Assembly (NCBI GenBank): GCA_015064445.1 | Contig: SVSE01000002.1 | Coordinates: forward strand, 124,001-188,000 | DNA length: 64,000 nucleotides | From: Oscillospiraceae bacterium | GTDB lineage: Bacteria > Bacillota > Clostridia > Oscillospirales > CAG-272 | Reading direction: 5' to 3' | Shown: positions 1 through 8,649 of the stretch, piece by piece | Layout: the number at the start of each line of letters is the position of its first letter | Position numbering within the stretch: the stretch's first letter is position 1 | Notes under the pieces: generated by a model | Told to the model about the DNA's origin: nothing | The model's input: only the letters and a program-made list of their open reading frames with translations | The model's database searches: none | Made by a program: the position numbers and the translations under genes

Positions 1-1
1 A

Positions 2-265
2 GGGGACGAGCTTGGTGCAAAGATCGTTGACGAATATATTGACTACCTTGCAAGTGGTGTTGCAACTATGATTAACATTTTCCAACCAAATGTCCTCTCT
101 ATTGGTGGTGGCGTTTGCAACGAAAAGGATTACCTACTTGTTCCACTTAAGGAAAAGGTATTCAAGGAAACCTATTCAAGAGATCCTGCAAAGCAGACTG
201 AAATCAAGATTGCTGAGCTTGGAAACGATGCTGGCATTGTTGGTGCAGCTTCACTCGGACTTTAA
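2..265 (+). CDS. ROK-family glucokinase, C-terminal part (5' truncated by window)
   Basis: Frame open from base 2: GDELGAKIVDEYIDYLASGVATMINIFQPNVLSIGGGV...; typical ROK glucokinase C-terminus. Confidence 0.8.
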   Translation, partial: GDELGAKIVDEYIDYLASGVATMINIFQPNVLSIGGGVCNEKDYLLVPLKEKVFKETYSRDPAKQTEIKIAELGNDAGIVGAASLGL

Positions 266-266
266 T

Positions 267-297
267 AAAAAAGCGTGGCTCGCCCACGCTTTTGTTC
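267..297 (+). terminator. Rho-independent terminator
   Basis: AAAAGCGTGG-CTCGC-CCACGCTTTT inverted repeat followed by T-rich run. Confidence 0.8.
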
Positions 298-321
298 TAT
301 TTATTCTACAAGGAGGTAGCT

Positions 322-2490
322 ATGACGCTTGATATGCCTATTGGCAATCTATACGGGGTTGGACCGAAGTACGAAAAGCACTTTGCGAATGCAGGTCTTT
401 ACACCGTCGAGGATTTGCTTTACTATTTTCCAAGAGCCTATCAAAATCGTGCCGACATCTGCTCTCTTGCGAGTGCTGGCTTTGATAGCGCACCACACGC
501 ATATATTCTGACTGTTGCCTCTGATGTTAAGGTGGCAATGATTCGCAGGGGTATGAACATTTTGAAGTTCAAGGCCTTTGACGAGAGTGGCATAGTTGAG
601 ATAACCTATTTTAATCAAAACTATTTAAAGGAAGTCTTTAAAAAGGGAGCGACCTTCCGTTTTTGGGGCAAGGTTACAAAGGAAAAGCGCACCCTGTGTA
701 TGAATTCGCCATCATACGAGCCTTATACAATGGCAAAGCCACTTGATCCATTTGTTTCGGTTTATCCTCTATTTTCAGGAATGAACCAAAAATATCTTTC
801 GAGGCTTATCAGTGGTATTTGTGAGGGAATTCAAGGTCTTATAAAGGACCATTTGCCAGAAAAAATTCGTTTAGAAAACGAGCTTTGTACCCTTTCCTAT
901 GCCCTTAAAAACATTCATTTTCCCGAAAGTGCCGATGCGCTTGACAGGGCTATGCGTCGCTTGACCTTTGACGAGCTTTTCTTGTTTGCGCTCTCTGCAT
1001 CGCAGATGAAAACGGTTTCAAGTGCTAAGCTCGCACCTATGATGAAAAGGGTGGATTTAGCTCCTCTGCTCTCGCAGATGCCATATGAGCTAACAGATGC
1101 TCAAAAGCGCACAATTTCCGAAATTCAAGGGGATATGTGTGCGAAAAACGACCGTTCTCCGTCCGATTTGAACAAATATATTCCATTGGAATTCACGATA
1201 AAGCCGATGAACCGAATCATCGTTGGAGATGTTGGCAGTGGCAAGACAATTTGTGCTGCGTCATCTGCATTTATCGCTTGCAAAAATGGCTATCAATGTG
1301 CACTTATGGTGCCAACTGAAATACTCGCATTTCAGCACTATGAGGATTTGAAGCCTCTATTTGAAAACGCAGGAATTTCCTGTGAGCTTTTGACAGGCTC
1401 AACGCCTGCAAAGGCTAAAAGAGAGATACTCTCTCGACTCAAAAACGGTCAGACCTCGTTTGTAATAGGCACGCACGCGCTAATTCAAGACAGTGTTGAA
1501 TTTAAGAGCTTAGGACTCGTTATAACTGATGAGCAGCACAGATTTGGTGTTATGCAAAGGGCAAGGCTTGCCGAAAAGAGCAAGAGCGCGCATGTGCTTG
1601 TAATGAGTGCGACTCCTATTCCTCGTACTCTATCGCTTATGATTTATGGCGACCTTGATATTTCGCTCATCGACGAGATGCCCAAGGGCAGACAGCGCGT
1701 TGACACCTTTGTTGTTGACGAGAGCTATCGCAAGCGCCTTAATGCGTTTATGAGAAAGCAGGTTGAGAGCGGAAATCAGGTTTATGTCGTTTGTCCGAGT
1801 GTTGAGGAAAAGAAGGACGACATTCTCGAAAGTGCTGATTTTAATCCGTTTATTCTTGCTTTTAAAGACACTCCCCCCCTTAAAGCGACAGTTGACTACG
1901 CAAAGGAGCTTTCCGAAAATGTGTTCCCTGACTTAAATGTTGGATTCCTTCACGGAAAGATGAAGGCAAAGGAAAAGGACGCAATTATGATGGACTTTGC
2001 AAACAAGAAAATCGACATTCTTGTTTCCACAACGGTTATCGAGGTTGGCGTAAATGTGCCAAACGCAACTCTTATGGTCGTTGAAAACGCAGAGCGCTTT
2101 GGACTTTCACAGCTCCATCAGCTAAGAGGCCGTGTTGGTCGTGGCAAGGACAAGTCGTACTGCATTCTCGTTTCTAATTCTAGAAGCGAGTCAAGTCGTG
2201 AGCGCCTTGAAATAATGCGTACAACCTATGACGGATACACAATCGCGGAGCGCGACCTTAAAATGAGAGGTCCTGGCGACTTCTTCTCCACCAATTCGGA
2301 AATCCGTCAGTCTGGCGAGGTAAGCTTCAATATAGCAAAATCCTGCTCCGACGAGGCGCTTCTCCACTCTGCCTTTGAGGGTGCAAGAGAGGTTTTGAAG
2401 GACGACAAGTCGCTCTCAAAGAGCGAAAATGCGCTATTGCTTGCTAAGGTTGAAAAAATCTGCAATATCGGCGCTAAAACGATAAGCTGA
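322..2490 (+). CDS. recG: ATP-dependent DNA helicase RecG
   Basis: Wedge/OB N-terminus, GDVGSGKT, DEQHRFGV, SATPIPRTL, QLRGRVGRG motifs; ATG at 322 preceded by AAGGAGG. Confidence 0.95.
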   Translation: MTLDMPIGNLYGVGPKYEKHFANAGLYTVEDLLYYFPRAYQNRADICSLASAGFDSAPHAYILTVASDVKVAMIRRGMNILKFKAFDESGIVEITYFNQNYLKEVFKKGATFRFWGKVTKEKRTLCMNSPSYEPYTMAKPLDPFVSVYPLFSGMNQKYLSRLISGICEGIQGLIKDHLPEKIRLENELCTLSYALKNIHFPESADALDRAMRRLTFDELFLFALSASQMKTVSSAKLAPMMKRVDLAPLLSQMPYELTDAQKRTISEIQGDMCAKNDRSPSDLNKYIPLEFTIKPMNRIIVGDVGSGKTICAASSAFIACKNGYQCALMVPTEILAFQHYEDLKPLFENAGISCELLTGSTPAKAKREILSRLKNGQTSFVIGTHALIQDSVEFKSLGLVITDEQHRFGVMQRARLAEKSKSAHVLVMSATPIPRTLSLMIYGDLDISLIDEMPKGRQRVDTFVVDESYRKRLNAFMRKQVESGNQVYVVCPSVEEKKDDILESADFNPFILAFKDTPPLKATVDYAKELSENVFPDLNVGFLHGKMKAKEKDAIMMDFANKKIDILVSTTVIEVGVNVPNATLMVVENAERFGLSQLHQLRGRVGRGKDKSYCILVSNSRSESSRERLEIMRTTYDGYTIAERDLKMRGPGDFFSTNSEIRQSGEVSFNIAKSCSDEALLHSAFEGAREVLKDDKSLSKSENALLLAKVEKICNIGAKTIS

Positions 2491-2498
2491 GGATTATC

Positions 2499-4097
2499 AT
2501 GGAAATCACCAAAATTGAAATAAACAACTATAAGGCTATTAAAAAAGCAATTTCTCTAGAGCTTAAACAAGGTTACCCTGTTTGTCTTGTCGGAGAAAAT
2601 GGAAGCGGTAAAACAACAATTTTGGAAGCCGTAAATTCAATTTTCGCCTCTATTTTCGACACAAAAGATATCTATTTTGATTTCAAGCTATTTATAAAAT
2701 TAAGCGAAGCCGAATTCAGAGACGTTTTTCCAGACAAGCCAATAGATGACGAGGGGCTGAATGTTATAGCATATGCCAACTATAATGCCAATCTCAAAAT
2801 AGACGCTATTGACAACAAATATATCAAAAATGTCGACGAGAGCACAGCCTTTGCCTTTTTAGAAAGAGATTTGTTCTACGAAAAAAACGCGTTGATTCAA
2901 GGCTCACACTCTATATTAAGTTCTCCCAAAAGCTTTTTAGAATGGCTTTCCGAGCAGTTTGAGACTGTGGGGCTTTCAATTGATACAAAAGGCTCTTATG
3001 TAAATCAACAAATTGACAGATTTATACCTCAAATATTAGAGTCCTTTAAAAAAAGCACGCCCGCTATGCCAGTAGGCTTTGACATTGAACGAACCCAAGC
3101 GGAAGAAGAATACCGAAGAAAGGTTGACGAAAATCTACCCTTTTTCAAGCTTTTAAAGCTCGTATACAAGCATTTGCGCTCTATTCAATGCCTTTTTTTC
3201 AAGAATGACAACAACAATACAATTTTCAAGGAAAAGAAATTTTTAGGCGTTGATGTTCAGGGCATTTTATCTAATCAAATCATAAACAAGTTTATTCAAA
3301 GAGCTTATTCAGAACACAGTGGCAAAGCTTGGAGTTATTCTGGTGGTGCTTTAGATAATGAAGTTCGCGAATTTTTGGAGCAACGCATAAATGCTATAAT
3401 ACCTGACTTTGATAGAAAAATTGTCGAACGAATATCCATAAATTTTAGCGATGACAAGCTTGAATTTGTTCTCCATGAAAAAACGGGCAATATAGTTCCG
3501 TTGAATCAAAGCAGTGCTGGACGCAGATGGTATTTTACATTTTTATTTCTTGTTTCTCTTTTAAAGCCAAACGATGTTTTCATAATTGACGAGGCAGGAT
3601 GCAACCTGCATCCAAGAGCGCAACGTTTCGTAGCATCTGAGCTTCAAAGGCTTAGCGAAAATGGCATAAATGTAATATATTCTACCCATATGCCATATAC
3701 AATTCCAAAAAGCCTTGATTGTATTCGCTTTGCCCAAATCGATGAAAAAAACGGAATAACTATTATTTCCCCAGAAACATATGGAGACTTAAGCTCCTTT
3801 TCTATCAAAATTCTCGGCTCTGACATTTTTGAAATAGAGGAAGCCTTTAAAATTTATAGTTCATCTAACCAAAGAGATTTAGCGCAAAGAGTTTACAAGA
3901 TATTAGAGAAAAAGAAGGGTGAGCGCTCTTGGCACGAGGTAGAAGACGAGCTTGGAATTCCCGAGGATACACGAAAATCATGGAAGCCTTATACAAATGG
4001 CAAAAAGAACAGCAAATTCAGATGCCCTAATCTAGATAGTCTTATGACTATTGCAAGGTGGGCAAATATGACCTTGTTTGAATTAATTGTCGAATAA
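2499..4097 (+). CDS. AAA/RecF-OLD-like ATPase with C-terminal extension
   Basis: Walker A GENGSGKTTIL, signature-like SSAGRRW, Walker B VFIIDEAG, NLHPRAQ, H-switch YSTHMPY; no recognisable TOPRIM. Confidence 0.85.
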   Translation: MEITKIEINNYKAIKKAISLELKQGYPVCLVGENGSGKTTILEAVNSIFASIFDTKDIYFDFKLFIKLSEAEFRDVFPDKPIDDEGLNVIAYANYNANLKIDAIDNKYIKNVDESTAFAFLERDLFYEKNALIQGSHSILSSPKSFLEWLSEQFETVGLSIDTKGSYVNQQIDRFIPQILESFKKSTPAMPVGFDIERTQAEEEYRRKVDENLPFFKLLKLVYKHLRSIQCLFFKNDNNNTIFKEKKFLGVDVQGILSNQIINKFIQRAYSEHSGKAWSYSGGALDNEVREFLEQRINAIIPDFDRKIVERISINFSDDKLEFVLHEKTGNIVPLNQSSAGRRWYFTFLFLVSLLKPNDVFIIDEAGCNLHPRAQRFVASELQRLSENGINVIYSTHMPYTIPKSLDCIRFAQIDEKNGITIISPETYGDLSSFSIKILGSDIFEIEEAFKIYSSSNQRDLAQRVYKILEKKKGERSWHEVEDELGIPEDTRKSWKPYTNGKKNSKFRCPNLDSLMTIARWANMTLFELIVE

Positions 4098-4133
4098 AAA
4101 AAAGGGGGGGTACAGCAGTACCCTTTCTTTTAT
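4096..4133 (+). terminator. Probable Rho-independent terminator between ATPase and HNH genes
   Basis: AAAAAAAAGGGGGGGTAC-AGCA-GTACCCTTTCTTTT. Confidence 0.6.
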
Positions 4134-4185
4134 TCTTCTTTTTTGCTATTATATGAGTACAGAATTCTTGAAAGGAGGTACTCAA

Positions 4186-4500
4186 ATGTCAAAATTCGAT
4201 ATCGTTGACATATGGCGAGACAGATATGGCGATTCGAACGAGGAATATGACCATGCTGGCAGAAAAATGCTTATTTCTGCTCACACAAACCCCAACAGCC
4301 GTTATCAGCCAACAATCGACCATATAAGACCGTTGTCAAAGGGTGGTCTTGATGTCCTTGAAAACATCGAAATATGTAATCGTTATACTAATTTTGAAAA
4401 GGGTGATAAATTTCCTCATTGGAAGGCAAATGGCCGACGCTTTCACGCAGAAAAAATGAAGAACACCAGTCACGGATACATAGTTGTAGAGGATAAGTAA
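4186..4500 (+). CDS. Small HNH endonuclease-domain protein (~104 aa)
   Basis: TIDHIRPLSKGGLDVLENIEICNRYTNFEKG HNH-like motif; ATG at 4186 preceded by AAAGGAGGT (the longer ORF start at 4087 is less likely). Confidence 0.8.
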   Translation: MSKFDIVDIWRDRYGDSNEEYDHAGRKMLISAHTNPNSRYQPTIDHIRPLSKGGLDVLENIEICNRYTNFEKGDKFPHWKANGRRFHAEKMKNTSHGYIVVEDK

Positions 4501-4542
4501 AGCAAAAACCGACTCGTTTGAGTCGGTTTTGCTTTTTTATTT
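4501..4542 (+). terminator. Rho-independent terminator
   Basis: AAAACCGACTC-GTTT-GAGTCGGTTTT then TTTTTT. Confidence 0.85.
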
Positions 4543-4570
4543 GGTTAAATTTTAGATGTTCGAGCTTTTG

Positions 4571-4641
4571 GATACGCCACATTCGTGGCTACACCTCAGC
4601 CACCGTCAAAGACGGTCCCCCTTCTCCTCAAGGAGAATGCT
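4571..4641 (-). repeat. Truncated/diverged copy of the palindromic repeat seen at 30287-30557
   Basis: Reverse complement reads GGAGAAGGGGGACCGTctttGACGGTGGcTGAGgTGTAGCCACgaaTGTGGCGTAtcc, matching GAAGGGGGACCGTTTACGGTGGATGAGTTGTAGCCACTTGTGGCGTATGC. Confidence 0.75.
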
Positions 4642-6134
4642 TAACCGTGGTACAATTTTTTAGTCTGATACACAGGCTCGCAGGTGAGGTTAATTCCAAG
4701 CTTACGGAATGTAGCTACATCTACAGGAGAAAGGATTACGCTTGAATGGAGCTCGGCATTTTTGAGAAGCGCCAATGCCTCCATTGCCTTCTTTGCCTCT
4801 GCGCTTGTTGCAGCGGTGATTGCCAAGGCGATTAGCACCTCGTCTGTATGGAGTCTTGGATTGTGTCCACCAAGGTTCTCAACCTTCAATTTTTGAACAG
4901 GTCCTAAAACCTCAGGAGAGATGATGTCCTTATCATCGTCAATTCCTGCAAGCGCCTTAACCGCGTTTACGAGCACAGCGCTCGATGCACCAAGGAGTGT
5001 AGAGGTCTTTCCCGTTACGATTCTTCCATCGCAAAGCTGAATTGAAGCTGCAGGAGCGCCTGTTGCCTCTGCCTTATCAAGCGCCGCCTTAATACAAGGT
5101 CTCTCGCTTGCAATATCAATTCCACTATTCTTCATAATGAGCTTGATTTTATTGATTTCAGTTTCGCAATTATTGCCCTTTCTTTGATTGCAAAGAGCAT
5201 TGTAGTATCTTCTTATAATCTCGCGTCTTGACGCATCTCTTACAGCCTCATCATCGAAAATACAATTTCCAGCCATATTTACGCCCATATCTGTTGGAGA
5301 TTTATAAGGGCACTCGCCAAGAATTCCCTCATACATAGCGCGCAAAACAGGGAAAATTTCAACATCACGATTGTAGTTTACAGCCGTTTCTCCATATGCC
5401 TGAAGATGATATGGGTCTATCATATTTATGTCGCTCAAGTCAGCAGTTGCAGCCTCATAAGCCTCATTTACTGGGTGATCAAGAGGAATGTTCCAAACTG
5501 GGAAGGTTTCAAACTTAGCATAGCCCGACTTAATTCCACGCTTATACTCGTGGTAAATTTGAGAAAGGCAGGTTGCCATCTTTCCACTTCCAGGACCTGG
5601 CGCTGTAACAACAACGAGTGAGCGAGAGGTTTCTATGTATTCGTTTTTGCCATAGCCCTCATCACTTACAACCTTTTCGATATCGTAAGGATAGTTCTCG
5701 ATTTGGAAATGCTTATAAACCTTTATTCCAAGTGCCTCAAGCTTTGCCTTAAATGCCTCAACAACGCTTGATTTTTGATATCTTGTGAGCACAACGCTTC
5801 CAACATAAAGTCCAAAGCCACGGAATGCGTCGATTAAGCGAAGCACATCGAGGTCATAGGTGATTCCGAGGTCGCCTCTTACCTTATTTTTCTCAATATC
5901 AGTTGCATTGATTGCGATAATAACCTCTGCTTCATCCTTTAGCTCTGCAAGCATTCTAATCTTACTGTCTGGGGCAAAGCCTGGCAAAACTCTTGATGCG
6001 TGATGGTCGTCAAAGAGCTTGCCTCCAAATTCGAGGTAAAGCTTACCACCGAATTGTGCAATTCTCTGCTTTATTTTTTCGGATTGTAATTTTAGATATT
6101 TTTCGTTGTCAAATCCTATTTTGTACATAGCCAT
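4641..6134 (-). CDS. DUF1846 domain-containing protein
   Basis: 497 aa; MYKIGFDNEKYLKLQSEKIKQRI..FGGKLYLEFGGKLFDDHHASRVLPGF is typical of the DUF1846 family. Confidence 0.85.
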   Translation of the reverse strand: MAMYKIGFDNEKYLKLQSEKIKQRIAQFGGKLYLEFGGKLFDDHHASRVLPGFAPDSKIRMLAELKDEAEVIIAINATDIEKNKVRGDLGITYDLDVLRLIDAFRGFGLYVGSVVLTRYQKSSVVEAFKAKLEALGIKVYKHFQIENYPYDIEKVVSDEGYGKNEYIETSRSLVVVTAPGPGSGKMATCLSQIYHEYKRGIKSGYAKFETFPVWNIPLDHPVNEAYEAATADLSDINMIDPYHLQAYGETAVNYNRDVEIFPVLRAMYEGILGECPYKSPTDMGVNMAGNCIFDDEAVRDASRREIIRRYYNALCNQRKGNNCETEINKIKLIMKNSGIDIASERPCIKAALDKAEATGAPAASIQLCDGRIVTGKTSTLLGASSAVLVNAVKALAGIDDDKDIISPEVLGPVQKLKVENLGGHNPRLHTDEVLIALAITAATSAEAKKAMEALALLKNAELHSSVILSPVDVATFRKLGINLTCEPVYQTKKLYHG

Positions 6135-6153
6135 ATCCTTTAAAACCTGTGAT

Positions 6154-7365
6154 TTATTTTATAACGAGCTGAACGGGAAGACCGTTCTTGAATTCAGGAA
6201 AGCGTTCGCCCTGTATCAATGGAAGAACATATTTTATACATTCCTCGGTTGCCGAGCATTCGTCCTCTCCAATAAAATTGTCTGGGATAAATTTAACCTT
6301 GTTTGCAATATCGTGTGCGTTTGCGCATGAGAAGCCTATCTTATATTCTCCGTCCTGACGAACGAATACAGGAACAATGCCACTTCTGCCCTCAAGAGCA
6401 AGCTTCACTGCGTGAGAGCCTATCATAACGCTCTCTGCAATGTCGGTTGCCGAGCAGAGGTGTGATGCACATCTTTGAGGCACATTAAGCTCTATTGCAC
6501 GAGTTTTACAGCCGAGCCTACCCTTTACAAGGCTTGCAAGAGCTGTTGCCGAGCCACAGAGCTGACGATTTCCAAAAACATCAACAGAGTTGTTATGGCA
6601 AACATATTCTCCGTCTGAATAGCGAATTCCCTCGCTAATCGCAACTACGACATCATTATGGTCATCGAGAACGCGCTTAACATCAGAGATGAATTTATCA
6701 TCATCAAATGCGCGCTCAGGAAAATAAATTAGGTCCACGCCCTTGCCATCAAGTGCGCAAAGAGAAGCAGATGCAGTAAGCCAACCGCTATCTCTACCCA
6801 TAATTTCAACTATTGTAACTGCCTTTTGAGTATATACAGCACAGTCACGAATGATTTCCTTTAAGGTTGTCGCAATATACTTACACGCAGAGCCATAGCC
6901 TGGTGTATGGTCTGTTACAACAAGGTCATTATCAATTGTTTTCGGCACTCCGATTACCAAAATATCAAGTGCATTTTTCTTAACATATTGCGAGAGCTTA
7001 TCAACGGTATCCATAGAATCGTTTCCACCGATGTAGAAGAATATATGAATATCGTTCTTTTTTAGAACCTCAACAATTTTCTCATATCTGCTCTCATCTC
7101 CACCGATATCAGGCAAGCGCAAACGACAGGTGCCAAGCGCACTTGCAGGTGTTAGCTCGAGTGCATCAAGGCTTTTTTCATCCTCAAAAAAAGAAAAAAG
7201 GTCGACAATATCTTCCTTCATAAGTCCCTCTATGCCGTTTTTCATTCCATAGAGGCGATTTATCTTCTTGCTTTCAAGACAAGCCCTAATAACTCCGGAA
7301 AGAGTTGCATTTATGGCGCAGGTTGGTCCACCTGATTGTCCTACGATGGCATTAAATTGTCCCAT
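6154..7365 (-). CDS. 6-phosphofructokinase, PPi-dependent type
   Basis: GQSGGPTCAIN, YIGGNDSMDT and PKTIDND motifs (PPi-PFK type); start MGQFNAIVG. Confidence 0.85.
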   Translation of the reverse strand: MGQFNAIVGQSGGPTCAINATLSGVIRACLESKKINRLYGMKNGIEGLMKEDIVDLFSFFEDEKSLDALELTPASALGTCRLRLPDIGGDESRYEKIVEVLKKNDIHIFFYIGGNDSMDTVDKLSQYVKKNALDILVIGVPKTIDNDLVVTDHTPGYGSACKYIATTLKEIIRDCAVYTQKAVTIVEIMGRDSGWLTASASLCALDGKGVDLIYFPERAFDDDKFISDVKRVLDDHNDVVVAISEGIRYSDGEYVCHNNSVDVFGNRQLCGSATALASLVKGRLGCKTRAIELNVPQRCASHLCSATDIAESVMIGSHAVKLALEGRSGIVPVFVRQDGEYKIGFSCANAHDIANKVKFIPDNFIGEDECSATEECIKYVLPLIQGERFPEFKNGLPVQLVIK

Positions 7366-7467
7366 ATCTCTCTCCTTTGTGCTTTTATCAATATCAGATA
7401 TAGTATAGCACAAGCGCGCGCAAAAGTCAAACATTAGCGCATATTTTTTGCAACTTTTTTTAAAATA

Positions 7468-7498
7468 TGAAAAACGCCACGCAGGGTGGCGTTTTTTA
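7468..7498 (-). terminator. Rho-independent terminator after the E2-like gene
   Basis: AAAACGCCAC-GCAGG-GTGGCGTTTTTT hairpin. Confidence 0.75.
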
Positions 7499-8467
7499 TT
7501 TTATATCTTCAATTACCTGCTCTGGTGGATTGTCAAGGCATTCAGGATGCTTAAAGCATGCTCTTATTACCTTAAGTGCTGATGCATAATAGAAGCCATC
7601 GCAAATACGCTCATCAAGATTATAGGTTATCTCGGTAAAGCTATGCTTTGTAACGCTTCCGTCCTCATTTACCAAAAGCTCTCTTCTCTTTGAGCCAAAC
7701 GCAATAAATGCAGGAACTGTACCAAAATCGTACAGGTGGTGCACAATAGGTGGAATTCCAAGAGAGCCCATTGAGGTTATAAAGAGTGATGCGTGGAATG
7801 GGCTAAGCTTTGTTAAGAACTTAGGCAAAAGTCCACAATAATCAAGAAATCTCAAGAATTTGATTGTCCAGCGAAGCAAAAGTCCCGGAATGTAATTGAG
7901 CGCCTTAGCAAGCTTATCAAACTTACTGTTTGGCTTGGCACGATAGCTCTCAATTTTGTCATTCAAAATTTTATAAACCTCGTCAGCTGTAGCTGATGGA
8001 TCAACTATAACCTTTATAACTGTATCTGGGGATTCAAGAGTCATTTCCTTCTTTACAACGAGGGAAATTTCAATCTTTTTTCTTGTATATATCTTCTGAC
8101 CACGAATAAAGCGATTGATTGCAGGTCTTTGAGAAACTGCACGCACATATGCGGCAAGAATTACATGCATCAAGTTAAAGCCAACAAGTCCCTCTGCCTG
8201 CTTTTTCCTGATATACTCATCAATCTTTGGCATACTGATTCTATCAAAAATAAAGTTTTGAGAGGTGTTTCTTGTTTCCATTATATAAGGAACAAGGCGC
8301 GCCATAGGGGCAACTCCCTTTACTCGGCGTATCTTATCCTTTTCATAGAGCTTCTTTTCCTTTTTTAGGCGCTTAAGCTCTTCCTTTTTTTGTTTATCAA
8401 GAGCCTTTTGCTCCTGCTTACTTAAAGGGCGTTGCTCATCGGTCAATTCGTTCTTGTTTTCTATCAT
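7496..8467 (-). CDS. 2-oxo acid dehydrogenase E2-like acyltransferase catalytic-domain protein
   Basis: MARLVPYIMETRNTSQNFIFDRISMPKIDEYIRKKQ..FNLMHVILAAYVRAVSQRPAINRFI; CAT/E2-like fold; no lipoyl domain. Confidence 0.7.
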   Translation of the reverse strand: MIENKNELTDEQRPLSKQEQKALDKQKKEELKRLKKEKKLYEKDKIRRVKGVAPMARLVPYIMETRNTSQNFIFDRISMPKIDEYIRKKQAEGLVGFNLMHVILAAYVRAVSQRPAINRFIRGQKIYTRKKIEISLVVKKEMTLESPDTVIKVIVDPSATADEVYKILNDKIESYRAKPNSKFDKLAKALNYIPGLLLRWTIKFLRFLDYCGLLPKFLTKLSPFHASLFITSMGSLGIPPIVHHLYDFGTVPAFIAFGSKRRELLVNEDGSVTKHSFTEITYNLDERICDGFYYASALKVIRACFKHPECLDNPPEQVIEDIK

Positions 8468-8544
8468 CTGTAAGTCGTCCTTTTTAGATTAGTCATAAGT
8501 CAGTATTTATTTTACCACAAAAATGCGAAAATTTGAAGTACTTT

Positions 8545-8569
8545 TTCGAAAAAACTTGATTTTTTCGAA
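8545..8569. promoter_or_regulatory. Perfect inverted repeat upstream of the deo promoter
   Basis: TTCGAAAAAA-CTTGA-TTTTTTCGAA. Confidence 0.5.
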
Positions 8570-8591
8570 TTTGCATTTATTTTCATAAAAG

Positions 8592-8620
8592 TTGATTTTT
8601 CATTTAATATGTGATAAAAT
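8592..8620 (+). promoter_or_regulatory. Sigma-A-like promoter of deo operon
   Basis: TTGATT-17 bp-TAAAAT, ~30 bp upstream of deoC start region. Confidence 0.6.
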
Positions 8621-8649
8621 ATAAATAAGGACACCAAAGGGGGCTTATT

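Noticed and set aside
4087-4185. Longer N-terminal start of the HNH ORF
   Set aside because: It would run through the terminator hairpin and overlap the ATPase stop; ATG at 4186 has a clear RBS
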